DNA from: PALSA-1004 sp963829085
GTDB lineage: Bacteria; Pseudomonadota; Gammaproteobacteria; Burkholderiales; SG8-41
Reading direction: 5' to 3'
NCBI GenBank assembly: GCA_963829085.1
Contig: CAWHHJ010000004.1
Location: 434,001 to 498,000 of the forward strand
Length of the DNA stretch: 64,000 nucleotides
Part shown: positions 46,175 through 55,901 of the stretch, piece after piece
Layout: each line of letters starts with the position of its first letter
Numbering within the stretch: position 1 is the stretch's first letter
Made by a program: the position numbers and the translations under genes
The notes under the pieces: generated by a model
Database searches by the model: none
What the model was told of the DNA's origin: nothing
Seen by the model: the letters and a program-made list of their open reading frames with translations, nothing else

Positions 46175-47133
46175 TCAGTCCGCGCGTGCGCCGGAATCCC
46201 TGACGACTTTCGTCCACTTTGGGATTTCTTTCTTTATATAAGCGCCGAACTCATCCGGCGTACCGCCGATCACTTCCGCGCCCAATGCCGCGAAGCGCTC
46301 ACGGACATCGCGCTGCTGCAAAACCTTAGCGGTATCGGCGTTAATGCGCTGGACCATCGAACTCGCCGCGCCTGCCGGCATGACGATTCCGTGCCACGTC
46401 GTCGCTTCAAAGCCGGGCACGCCCGCTTCAGCAACGGTCGGCAACTCCGGCATTGCCGTCATGCGCTTAGCCGTCGTCACGGCGAGCGCACGCAGCCGTC
46501 CGCTTTGATATGCGGGACCACAGACAGCGAAGTCGCGAACATCAGTTGGTCCTGTCCCGCGAGCACATCATTGAGCGCAGGCGCGGCACCTTTATATGGG
46601 ATATGAACGATGTCGACATGCGCCATGGCTTTGAATAATTCGCCGGACAGATGCGCCGCTGCCCCGCTGCCGGAAGACGCATAATTGAGTTGGCCCGGTT
46701 TCGCTTTTGCGAGCGCAATAAGCTCTTTCACGGAGTTGACCGGCAGAGACGGATGAACGACCAGAATGTTCGGCTGTGAGGCGACCAGAATCACCGGCGC
46801 AAAATCGCGCACCGGATCATAGGCGAGTTTGTTATAGAGCGCAGCGTTGGTCGCAAGGATGCTGTTGTTGCCTAACAAAAGAGTGTATCCGTCACCTGGC
46901 GACTTCGCCGTTATTTCGGCCGCGATATTGCCGCCTGCGCCGGCGCGATTGTCGATGATCACTTGCTCTTTCCACAGCTCTGACAGCTTCTGCCCCAGTA
47001 AGCGCGCGACAATGTCGCTCGGCCCGCCCGGTGTAAAGCCGACAATAAAGCGCACCGGCTTGTCGGGATAATCCGCTGCATGGACGCACATAAGCGCCGG
47101 ACCGAGCAGTATCAACAACCACAACGTTTGCAT
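46175..47133 (-). CDS. Bug-family (TctC) periplasmic receptor, one-base frameshift
   Basis: The gene starts MQTLWLLILLGPALMCVHAADYPDKPVR-like sequence: signal peptide then the Bug core (FTPGGPSDIVARLLGQ; IIDNRAGAGGN). The frame ends early near 46495 after PHIKAD. Adding one base (GGA to GGGA) restores GRLRALAVTTAKRMT and 319 residues. It lies directly downstream of a second Bug gene. Ligand unknown. Confidence 0.85.
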
Positions 47134-47170
47134 TGCTAGTGTTTCCTCTCTTCATTCTAGGGACCGCATC

Positions 47171-48162
47171 TTAATCAAGATTCGCAACCGGCGTCTTGAT
47201 CACTTTCGCCCAGCGAGCCACTTCGTGCGTCAGCCGCTCGCCGAATTGGTCCGGTGTGCTCGAAGCGGGCTCCGCACCAAGGCCTGAAATGCGCTCTCTG
47301 ATGTCGGCCGCGGTCAGCGCTTTATTTATTGCCGCATTGAGACGATCGATGATCGTCCGAGGGGTTGCGGCCGGCGCCAGCACGCCGTACCAGTCATTGA
47401 GCTCGAAACCCGGATATCCGCTTTCGGCGATCGTCGGCACGTCCGGCAAGAGCGGCAGCCGCTTGCCGCTGCTCGCACCGAGCGCGCGCAGACGGCCTGA
47501 CTTGATATGCGCAAGCGATGCCGGTGTTGTCGTGAACATCATAGGCACTTGACCGCCGATTACATCTGTCAATGCCGGCGCCGCGCCTTTATATGGGACA
47601 TGTACGACATCGATGCCGGTGGTGCTTTTAAATGATTCCATCGCAGATAAATCGCGCTCCCCGTTCCGCCCGACGCATAGTTGAGCTGGCCGGGCTTTGA
47701 TTTCGCGAGCCGCACGAGATCGCCGACGGTGCGCACTGGCAGTGAGGGGTGCACAACGAGCACGCTCGAGGACAGTGCAACCAGTCCGACGGGAGCAAAG
47801 TCTTTGAGACTGTCGTACGGCAGCTTTACACGCAGAGCCGGATTTGCGGCATGCGCCGGGTTTGCCATCAACAATGTGTAGCCATCCGGCGCGGCCCTGG
47901 CGACTAAGTCCGTGCCGATTATCGTGCCGCCTCCGGGTCGATTATCGACGACGATCTGTTGACCAAGTCCTTCGCCAAGGCGCGGTGCAATGATGCGCGC
48001 CATGATGTCGACACCGCCGCCTGGCGCATATGGCACGATCAGACGCACGGCTTTGACCGGGAACCCCTGCGCAAACACTGCCTGGATGCTGTAGGCGGCG
48101 CATGAACCGGACAAGATAAAAGCGACTAACGCCCGCTTGCTGAACTGATGACGCCTGATCAT
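47171..48162 (-). CDS. Bug-family (TctC) periplasmic receptor, one-base frameshift
   Basis: I take ATG 48162 (MIRRHQFSKRALVAFILSG, a signal peptide) although ATG 48186 is possible. Core motifs AVRLIVPYAPGGGVDI and VVDNRPGGGT are present. Near 47640 the frame shifts; adding one base joins SAIYL to MESFKSTTGIDVVHVPY. The corrected length is 330 residues. It follows the MmgE/PrpD gene closely, so the receptor may import that enzyme's acid substrate. Confidence 0.85.
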
Positions 48163-48187
48163 TACGTGCCTTTGATGATCGTGCATT

Positions 48188-49635
48188 CTAGACTACCAGC
48201 AAGTCGAGAAAGTCGATGATCGGCAAGACCGTCAGACGCTCACGGTCACTGAATGCGTCCAGAACCATGTGCGCTTTCTTGCTAGCGTAGGTCCGACTGA
48301 TGTTGTGCTCAAACTTGCGCATCAGCAACGGCAATGCTTCGTTCCTGCGTTGCGGATGGCCGATCGGATACTCGACCTCGACGCGTTCGCTCTGGCTACC
48401 GTCTTTGAACGTAACGCGTACGGCGTTCGCGTTCGAGCGCCTGCGCGGATCGACGAAGCCGTTGCTGTAGCGCGCGTCTTCGCGCACGATCGTTTTGGCG
48501 CGTAAAGCGTCGATGCGCGGGTCGGCGGCCAGCATCATCTTCGTAATCCTTCGTCGTGATGTCGCCGAAGATCAGAGCAATTGAGATGATGTATTGAAGA
48601 CAGTGATCGCGCTCCGCAAAATTTTTTAGCGGTCCGGTGCGATCGAGATAGCTCAACGCGTATGCGTGCGTCCACAATTCGACGCGGGTGATATCATCGA
48701 TCCGATGCTTAACCAATCGATGCAGAATGACCGCCGCTTCGGCTGCGGTTTGCGCGTGAAATGCCGCCGGATAGGACAGCTTGAACTGCACGTTCTCCAT
48801 TACGTATGTCCCATATGCGCGTTCGATGCTGAACGGAGTGCCCGCACAATACACGTCGTAGAAGCCCCACGTCGGTGCAGTCAGCGCTGATGCATAGCCC
48901 ATCTCACCCTTGACTGCCGTCATCGCAAGCCACACGCCACGGCTCGCGGCATCCGCGGAAGCCCACGATTTACGTGCACCCGTGTCCGCGCCGCGCCGGT
49001 ATATCGCGAGCGGATGTCCATCGATCCACGCATTCGAGACCGCGTTCATGATATCCGCGCGGCTACCGCCGAGAAGGTGCGTGGCAATCGCTGCACATGC
49101 AATCTTGACCAGGATTACATGATCGAGCCGGTACTGCGTCGTATACGCGTTGGCGAGCGCCAGCACCCCCGCAATCTCATATGCCTTAATTGCGGAATCC
49201 AGTACCTCTGCAACAATAAATGGCTTGCGGCTATGTGCTGCGCGCTGCTGGCTCACCCAGTCACTCACGCAAAGTACAGGCCGCAAGCGTATCCGACGGG
49301 TGCACCACCGTTGCACCGTAAAACGTGTCGTTGTAATCAAGCCAGCGGATAAGGGCGCCGATGTTGAAGGTGGCTTCCACCGGATCAAGCACGAAGGACG
49401 TGCCCGGCACGCGCGCGCCATGCGGGACAACGCTACCCGCTACCAAAGGGCCCAGCACGCTCGCACATTGCGGATTGGCGAGCGCAGCGCATGCGCAGCC
49501 GACACTGTCGAGCAGGCAGTAATACGCCGTCTCGCGCGCAACCGTGCTTCTTATCTGATAGTCAGCGACGTAATCAGCGATCTGAGAGATGACGGCATCA
49601 AAGCCCGAACGCCTTCGTACACCGCTGCGAATCAT
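48188..49635 (-). CDS. MmgE/PrpD family protein (2-methylcitrate dehydratase-like), two frameshifts
   Basis: N-terminal residues (TAYYCLLDSVGCACAAL; ATFNIGALIRWLDYND) match the MmgE/PrpD fold, whose members dehydrate tricarboxylic acids such as 2-methylcitrate. The frame breaks near GTAC 49274 (HPSDTLAA joins VLCVSDWVSQQ) and near 48525 (TKDYED joins MLAADPRIDALR). Removing one base at each gives 481 residues, family-typical. The gene sits between an exported RidA-like gene and a Bug gene, so transport and turnover of an organic acid is a reasonable inference. Confidence 0.78.
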
Positions 49636-49663
49636 CCGCGGAACACAAGCTCAATCGCTGGCA

Positions 49664-50137
49664 CTACCTCGCAGCGACCGCGATTACATCCATCTCGACC
49701 AGCATGCCGGGACGCGCAAGCTGGCTGATTGCGAGAAATGTATGTGCGGGGAGCGCAACGCCGGTGAACGCTTCGGCCCGGCACTTGTTGAGATCTTCGC
49801 GCGAGCGGATATCCGTCACGTATGAAGTCAGCTTCACGACATCGCCCATGCCAGCGCCATGTTGTGCGAGCAGTTTCCTGATCTTTTCATAAGCGTAGCG
49901 GCACTGCGCAAGGAAGTCGCTTTGATGCAGAATGGAACCATCTTTTTCCGCTTCAGCACCGACGCCCGCGAGAAAAATCATCTTGCCCGGTCCGGTTACA
50001 GTAACGACTTCGGAAAAGCGTCCCTTCGTCCATTCGCTATAGTTGTAATTCTTCTTCTCGAATCCCGCGCCCGGCGTTTGCGCCAACGCCAGAGTGTAAA
50101 ACGCAATCAATGCGCATGACGCTATGAGTCTCGACAT
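49664..50137 (-). CDS. Exported RidA/YjgF-family protein
   Basis: A 157-residue protein with a signal peptide (MSRLIASCALIAFYTLALAQ) ahead of a RidA-like domain (FLAGVGAEAEKDGS; CRYAYEKIRKLL; GDVVKLTSYVTD). RidA hydrolyses enamine/imine intermediates in the cytosol, so export is unusual. The active-site arginine of the P-x-R motif near the C-terminus appears as PAHT, i.e. His instead of Arg. It might therefore be a binding or signalling relative rather than a deaminase. The frame is intact. Confidence 0.8.
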   Translation of the reverse strand: MSRLIASCALIAFYTLALAQTPGAGFEKKNYNYSEWTKGRFSEVVTVTGPGKMIFLAGVGAEAEKDGSILHQSDFLAQCRYAYEKIRKLLAQHGAGMGDVVKLTSYVTDIRSREDLNKCRAEAFTGVALPAHTFLAISQLARPGMLVEMDVIAVAAR

Positions 50138-50189
50138 CGCCAGTCCCTCACGTTTGAATGAAATCTTGCCGAATGGTCCTGCAAACCGT

Positions 50190-51264
50190 TTATTTCACTG
50201 TCGACGTTCCGCGCGAAATATTCTTTTCCGAATTGAAACAAACCGGCTCTCGATAGACACGCGACACCGTAACCAGGTTGGGCATCTCATCCTTCAGTGC
50301 CTGGAACAGCGGTTCGGTCGGCCGCCACAAATTGTCATACGGTCCGTCGTGATGCGCCGGCATGTAGACATCCGGCTTGTACGTGCGTATGTGCTCGAAC
50401 GCCTGCTCGACTGTCAGCGGCTGCAAGAACGCCGCGGATACGGCCACCAGTGCGAGGTCCACGCGCCCGACGCGCTGCATGGCGGCTCTTTCGTACTCGG
50501 TGATGCGACCGCCGCTGTCCCGGAACATGATGCGAAACCCGTTATCGAGCGTAATCAGGAATGCGATCGTGCCTTCCGCGATTACTCGCTTATCACTCGT
50601 GCCGCGCGAGCGTATCTCCGCGCGTTCGGCAACTTGAGCGGGAGTCGCTTTGGGGCCGACCGCCTTGAGCGCATGGTCGAACGCTTCGACCACCTCACCG
50701 GGCGGCTCGCCGTGGCGGCCGAGTATGGGTTCGACCTTGAAGCCGCGAAATTCGAGCATCTCGCCGCCGCGTCCGGTGACTGTCTTGACCTGTTTCGGAT
50801 CGATCGATTGCGTGAGAAGCTTTTCGGTGGTCACCGGCGCGCCAACAACAACAGCATGCGTGCGACTGCCCACCGATGCAGCATCGGACATGTGATCGAC
50901 GTGCCCGTGTCCGAGCAGAATTACATCGGCGCGTTTCACATCCGCTGCCTTGAAACCAAGCGGCGGATACATGCTGCCACGGTCGAAGTACCGTGTCGAG
51001 CAATAATATCTGTCCGTTGTAAACAAGCTCGAAATTCGCATAGCCTGTCCAGCGCACAGCGAGCGTTTGCGGATTGCGTGGAAACGCGCCGCCGGTAGAA
51101 ACAAGAACCGGCGCCTGGCAGGCCGCATCGACCGGCTCCGTGGCGAGCTTCATATCTCCTTCGTCAACCCCGCGTGGATCGGCGAAAGGCCTGGCCACAG
51201 CGACACCGGCACAGCACAGAAGTAACAGACAAACGAGCGCACGGATGCGGGCTGGCTTTTTCAT
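50190..51264 (-). CDS. Exported MBL-fold metallo-hydrolase, one-base frameshift
   Basis: Signal peptide (IRALVCLLLLCCAGVAVA) then a metallo-beta-lactamase fold with the metal motif HGHVDH at GHGHVDHMSDA and a later YMPAHHDGPYDN segment. The frame breaks at GTAC 50988. Removing one base joins ILLLDT to YFDRGSMYPPLGF and gives 357 residues. It probably opens the minus-strand operon that includes RidA-like, MmgE/PrpD, two Bug and ModA-like genes. Substrate unknown. Confidence 0.8.
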
Positions 51265-51282
51265 CGGAGGTTTTCCCTAGGG

Positions 51283-51299
51283 CAGTGGTTCTACCACTG
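51283..51299. promoter_or_regulatory. Perfect inverted repeat in a divergent promoter region (candidate operator)
   Basis: CAGTGG-TTCTA-CCACTG is a perfect 6-5-6 palindrome in the 195-base space between the divergent metallo-hydrolase and Bug genes, 19 bases upstream of the metallo-hydrolase start. Such a site could bind a dimeric regulator. No regulator gene is adjacent. Confidence 0.35.
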
Positions 51300-51404
51300 A
51301 TAACGGTCTTTGATTTCTTTGGGAGCGATGCGCGTGTCGTTGAATTATTGCATGGGCGCAGTGCAATCACCATGCGCAGTCGGCGGCAGCACAGCAGCGG
51401 TCAT

Positions 51405-51432
51405 TTGACAGCGATTACGTCTACGGTAATCT
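51405..51432 (+). promoter_or_regulatory. Predicted sigma-70 promoter of the fifth Bug gene
   Basis: A perfect TTGACA is followed after 16 bases by TAATCT. The Bug start codon at 51460 is 28 bases further on and has GGAGA as ribosome-binding site. Confidence 0.5.
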
Positions 51433-51459
51433 ATCGGCTCTTCATGCGGAGAATCGCTT

Positions 51460-52470
51460 ATGGTGATGCCTTGCGCTGATCGCGTTAGAACCGGCTGTGT
51501 TGCGATGTGCACAGCTGCTGCTTGCTGTCTAACAACGAATGTCGCCGCGCAAACTCCTGCACCAGATCTGTCGCAAGTGTTGCCGGCAAAACCCATGCAG
51601 ATCATCGTTGCAAATGCGGCCGGCGGTCCCGCGGACTTCATTGCGCGGGTGATATCGCCCAGGCTGGGCGAAGCACTCCGCCAGAACGTCATTGTCGATA
51701 ACCGGCCGAGCGCAAACGGCGTCGTCGCGTCCGAGTATGCGGCGCGTTCGACGCCGGACGGTTCGATTATCGCCGTCGGTAACAGCGGTACGCACGCCAT
51801 CAACTACTCACTCTACAAAAAACCCACCTACGATCCGGTCCGCGATTTCTCAGCTATTACCGAAGTAGTCAACGGCAGCCTCGTGCTCGTCGCACACCCG
51901 CGTGTGCCGGCGAATTCGGTGCGTGAATTGATTGCGGAGGCCAAAAAGGCGCCCGGCAAGCTCAATATAGCGGTCGCGGGCGCCACCGGCGAAGTGGCAG
52001 GCAACGCCTTCAAGCAACAGGCGAAGATCGACCTGAACAATGTGCCTTACAAAGGCGGCGCACCTGCGGTGATCGCTGTCATATCGGACGAGTCACAACT
52101 CGTGCTCACGAATCTTTCCGGCGTTGCGACACAGGTCGAAGCCGGCAAACTTAAGATACTGGGCGTTACCGGCGCGCGACGCGATCCGCAACTGCCGAAT
52201 GTTCCGACGTTCGCCGAGAATGGACTCGAAGGCTACGAAGTGGAGATGTGGTACGGTCTGTTCGCGCCTGCAAAAACACCGCAAAAGGTCGTGCATGCGC
52301 TGCAGCGAGAAGTGGCGCACATTGTAAACATGCCGGACATCAGGGAAAGATTCGTAACCGGCGGCTACGAAGTCGTCGCAAGCACTCCCGAACAGTTTGC
52401 GCAGCGCGTCAAACGCGACACTGACAAATACCGGAAGATCATCCTCGATTCAGGCATGCAGCAGGAATAG
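51460..52470 (+). CDS. Bug-family (TctC) periplasmic receptor, intact
   Basis: A 336-residue intact Bug receptor. Signal peptide region (TGCVAMCTAAACCLTTNVAAQ), then PMQIIVANAAGGPADFIARV, VIVDNRPSANG, the NVPYKGGAPAVIAVIS ligand-loop and LPNVPTFAENGLEGYE. It is the only one of the five Bug genes here with no frameshift. It stands alone on the plus strand, divergent from the metallo-hydrolase operon, and convergent with the M20 gene. Ligand unknown. Confidence 0.9.
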   Translation: MVMPCADRVRTGCVAMCTAAACCLTTNVAAQTPAPDLSQVLPAKPMQIIVANAAGGPADFIARVISPRLGEALRQNVIVDNRPSANGVVASEYAARSTPDGSIIAVGNSGTHAINYSLYKKPTYDPVRDFSAITEVVNGSLVLVAHPRVPANSVRELIAEAKKAPGKLNIAVAGATGEVAGNAFKQQAKIDLNNVPYKGGAPAVIAVISDESQLVLTNLSGVATQVEAGKLKILGVTGARRDPQLPNVPTFAENGLEGYEVEMWYGLFAPAKTPQKVVHALQREVAHIVNMPDIRERFVTGGYEVVASTPEQFAQRVKRDTDKYRKIILDSGMQQE

Positions 52471-52553
52471 GCGTGATACGGCCGCCACGGAGCCGGCGCG
52501 CATGACGCAGGCGCTCTCGGCGGCCCAAACGTTGCCGCATCGCGAATGGCTGC

Positions 52554-54059
52554 TTACTGAAAGCGCGGTGTCTTGTTCAAATAGTACTTGCGCATTTCCG
52601 GCCGGAATTTCTCCATCATGTCGCGATTCGTGTCCAGCGGCGGCTTTGCGTCGGCCGGCATCAGTGAAAAATATTTCGAATCTTTTGTTGCCCGGTCAAA
52701 CTCTGCGCGACTTGTATTAAGTACTTCAGGCGTGGTCAGCAAATCCAGCAGCGTCGCGGCCAGCACCTTGGCGCCGGCAACTTCGCCTTTGTGCGCGATC
52801 GAGCTGGTGGGCGTAACGCCCGCCTGCCAGTTATGCGGAGCGACGCCGGGCACGCGGGACGGAAAATTGAAGATGCCGCTCGGCACATTCCAGGTGACAT
52901 CTCCGTTGTCATTTGATGAGTATGCTTGCGACCGATCGCCGGTGACGGACGGTGCAGTAATCAGGCCAACTGCCTTCACGCCGAGGGAGGTCTGAAAGTC
53001 CTGCGCGAACTTGATTTCGTCATCACTCCACTTCGGATGACCAACGATATCGATATTCTTTTGCAGTGCTTCGCCCAGCGCGCGATTACCGAGTTGCGGC
53101 CACGCTGAGGCGACGTATTCCATATCGTAGGTCGTACCTGTCATCAGCGCTGCCCCTTTTGCGATGTTGACGAGCTTGTCGAAATTGTCCTTTGCCGCAG
53201 GTCCGCTCGAGTCGCGCACATACCACCAGATCTGCGCAAGATCCGGAATCACGTTCGGCTGAATGCCACCCATCGTAATAGTACGGTGGCCGCGATACGT
53301 GGGGCGCAAGTGCTCGCGCAGCTTGTCGAAACCGATGCTCATGAGCTCGACCGCATCGAGCGCGTCCTTGCCTTCCCAGGGAGCGACTGCGCCGTGCGCG
53401 GTTTTGCCGTGGAAGGTGAACTTCGCGCTGATTGCCGCATAGTTCTGCAATCCGTAGCCGGTCGCCAGGCTGTCGCCGATATGAACCAGGATCGCCGCGT
53501 CGGCATCTTTGAAATAGCCCTCGCGCACGAGGAATGGACGACTGATAAGCTGTTCTTCGGCAGGACCGAAAGACAACGCGATAGTCCCCGGTAGCTTATA
53601 GCGCTCCATTGTTTTCTTCAGCGCATAGGCGGCAGCGACCGCGACGGCGCCATGCGTGTTATGACCTTCCATGTGTCCGGGGGCGCCGGGAATCATCGGC
53701 TTGCGCGGAATGCTGCCCGGCGTCTGCGATCCTTCAGGCAGCGCGTCAATCTCCGTCACGATGACGAGCTTCGGCTTGCCGCTCCCCCATTGCGCCCATA
53801 TGTTGGTGGGCATCCCTGCGCCGCCCTGCTCGACCTTGAAGCCGATATCTTCGAGCGTCTGCTTGAGAAACCTGGCGCTCTCGAATTCCTGCATGCCAAG
53901 CTCGCCGAAATAGTCGAGCGAGTCGCCGACCACGGCGATGGGCTCCGCATTGCGCTCGATTGCATCGAACGCATACTGCTTCTGCTCGCTGCTTGCCGCA
54001 TGACACGCAGTAGCTATGATCAGAACGAGCAAAGGAATGATACTGATCGTGCGCTTCAT
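52554..54059 (-). CDS. M20-family amidohydrolase (AbgB-like), exported
   Basis: From ATG 54059 (MKRTISIIPLLVLIIATACHA, a signal peptide) this is a 501-residue zinc peptidase-like protein. The metal-binding GHNTHG and catalytic PAEEQ motifs are present, and the dimerisation insert begins near KFTFHGKTAHGAVAPWEGKDALD. The group includes p-aminobenzoyl-glutamate hydrolase subunit B. The open frame continues upstream to 54173, but those residues overlap the SDR gene and are not family-like. Intact. It could cleave an N-acyl amino acid in the periplasm. Confidence 0.85.
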   Translation of the reverse strand: MKRTISIIPLLVLIIATACHAASSEQKQYAFDAIERNAEPIAVVGDSLDYFGELGMQEFESARFLKQTLEDIGFKVEQGGAGMPTNIWAQWGSGKPKLVIVTEIDALPEGSQTPGSIPRKPMIPGAPGHMEGHNTHGAVAVAAAYALKKTMERYKLPGTIALSFGPAEEQLISRPFLVREGYFKDADAAILVHIGDSLATGYGLQNYAAISAKFTFHGKTAHGAVAPWEGKDALDAVELMSIGFDKLREHLRPTYRGHRTITMGGIQPNVIPDLAQIWWYVRDSSGPAAKDNFDKLVNIAKGAALMTGTTYDMEYVASAWPQLGNRALGEALQKNIDIVGHPKWSDDEIKFAQDFQTSLGVKAVGLITAPSVTGDRSQAYSSNDNGDVTWNVPSGIFNFPSRVPGVAPHNWQAGVTPTSSIAHKGEVAGAKVLAATLLDLLTTPEVLNTSRAEFDRATKDSKYFSLMPADAKPPLDTNRDMMEKFRPEMRKYYLNKTPRFQ

Positions 54060-54072
54060 ATCGGTCTCCCCA

Positions 54073-54300
54073 TCAGGCGCCGCCTGTCCCCGTAACGCTC
54101 GTGCCGCCGCATACGAACAGCGCCTGGCCCGTAATGTAGCCGCTATCTCGATCGAGCAAAAAAGCCACGGCACGCGCTATATCGTCGGGCGTGCCGACTC
54201 TTTTGACCAGTATGCCGTCGATCACCGTCTGGCGTTTTACGCTGCCCTCCGGATGACCGCGGTTGAACAAATCGCTCGCGACCGGCCCCGGGACAACGGC
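54073..54300 (-). pseudogene. C-terminal fragment of a short-chain dehydrogenase/reductase
   Basis: Reading from the junction at 54300 the minus strand gives AVVPGPVASDLFNRG, then VKRVGTPDDIARAVAFLLD and YITGQALFVCGGTSVTG. These are the post-catalytic part and C-terminal end of an SDR. The Rossmann start and the YxxxK catalytic region are missing: the sequence abruptly turns into an unrelated gene at 54301. It lies 13 bases upstream of the M20 gene and may once have been its operon partner. Confidence 0.8.
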
Positions 54301-55372
54301 ACACCATCGGCCGGCTGGGCGGCGATGAGTTCACCTTGATCGTGGAGCAAGCGGAGGAGCCTCTGCAGCTGGAGCACGTCGCAGAGAAGATCCGGGCTGC
54401 TCTGAGCGCGCCGCTGATGGTCGATGACCAGGAGATCTACTTGAATGCCAGCATCGGACTGTCGGTCTATCCGCGCGATAGCGAAGACGCCGAACAACTG
54501 CTGAGCAACGCCGATACCGCGATGTACCGGGCGAAGAGCCAGGGCGGCAATGGCCATTTGTTCTACTCACCGGAGATGACGTCCAAGTCGGCGGGGCGGC
54601 TGAGTCTCGAAGGCGAGCTACGCCATGCGCTGGATCGCGACGAGTTCGTTCTGCACTACCAGCCCACGTTTGCTGCGGCAACGCGCACGATCGTGGGCGC
54701 GGAAGCACTGGTCAGGTGGAACAGCCGCAGGGGCATGGTGGGGCCCACGGAATTCATTCCGATCGCGGAGGAGACCGGCCTGATCTTCGAGCTCGGTAAC
54801 TGGGTCATGCTCAATGCGTGCATGCAGGCGATGCAATGGCAGCAGTCCGGGCTGCCGCCGCTGCGCGTGGCAGTGAATCTCTCGGCACGGCAGTTCATGC
54901 AGAGCAACTTGCTCGACACGATTTCAGGTGCATTGCGCAGGACCGGACTCGCGCCGGAGCTCCTCGCGCTCGAGATTACGGAGAGCATGCTGATGTATCA
55001 GCATGAGTCTATCGCGGAGACGCTGTCGCGCCTGAGCAGCCTGGGCATTCGCATCGCCATCGACGACTTCGGTACGGGCTATTCCAGCCTCGCGTATCTC
55101 AAGCGCTTCCGCGTCCAGGAGCTCAAGATCGATCGCTCGTTCGTCCGCGGCGTGCCGGATAACGCAGATGATGCGGCAATCGTCACCGCGATCGTGTCGA
55201 TGGCCAAGAGTCTGGGGCTGCGGTTGATCGCTGAAGGCGTGGAGACCGAAGCGCAGCTGCAGTTTCTGCAAGAGCTGGGTTGCGATACGGTACAGGGCTT
55301 TCTGCTGGGAAAGCCGGAGGCGCCGCGCAGTTCATCGAGCGATTCATGCGGCCGGACGACCCACTTAGCTAA
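54301..55372 (+). CDS. GGDEF-EAL protein, N-terminally cut at the junction, one-base frameshift near end
   Basis: The reading frame begins abruptly at 54301 with TIGRLGGDEFTLIVE, so the first two-thirds of the GGDEF domain and any sensor domain are missing. The EAL domain is otherwise complete (VGAEALVRW; NLSARQFMQ; IDDFGTGYSSLAYLKR). Near 55320 one base is missing; adding it restores AAQFIERFMRPDDPLS and a stop at 55370-55372. The whole GGDEF motif is present but the domain is not, so cyclase activity is not expected from this fragment alone. Confidence 0.82.
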
Positions 55373-55901
55373 CGCAAATCCGACGCGCAGGAAGGCGGGC
55401 TTGGATGGCGCGTGCAAAGGCGAAAGAACTTCAAAAGCGAGCCGGCAGGCGGGTGCCTTCGGCTCGCGTGTCTTTGCACGTTACTCATCCGCCGCCGCGC
55501 TTTCCTGCACGTTCATCGGCGTGCCGTCGGGAGGATTACAAGGATCGCCACTTGGTCGGGTTCCTGGAAGTATCCGCGGTCGAACCGAGCCGCCGTCTCG
55601 TCGTCGAGAATTGCAAGTCCATCCGGATCCTGGTATACCCCATCGCCTAGCAGGACGTTCTAGCAGCACTCCGGTCTGGAGTGTCCTCGAGTTACGACTA
55701 TCCCCGGGAACAGTCGCATTGTTCCAGTTGCACCGATGCTGCACACACGCGTCGGCATCGGTATGCGATCTGTAATGGCTATCCTGCTACTATGGTGAGA
55801 TAAGAGGCGTGCTCCTGAGCCTCGAACGACAAATTTTGAAGAACCGGTCGCGAGCCGACTCACCACGGACTGGTGCGTCTTGTTCTGCCGGGAGGCGAGC
55901 C
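55373..55901. other. Non-coding stretch upstream of the TpsA gene, with a 19-base inverted repeat
   Basis: This 529-base region has no gene I can support. A small open frame at 55405-55650 resembles nothing known and has an odd Arg/Ser-rich composition. The region holds GGAACA-N7-TGTTCC (55707-55725), a perfect palindrome with six-base arms, and a short CACTCC/GGAGTG hairpin just before it. They may be regulatory sites for the exoprotein gene. Confidence 0.35.

Noticed and set aside
54060..54173. N-terminal extension of the M20 hydrolase to 54173
   Set aside because: ATG 54059 starts a good signal peptide; the upstream residues overlap the SDR end in another frame and look random.
55405..55650. 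81-residue open frame between the EAL gene and TpsA
   Set aside because: Arg/Ser/Pro-rich composition, no clear ribosome-binding site, overlapping open frames in other phases, and no recognisable motif.
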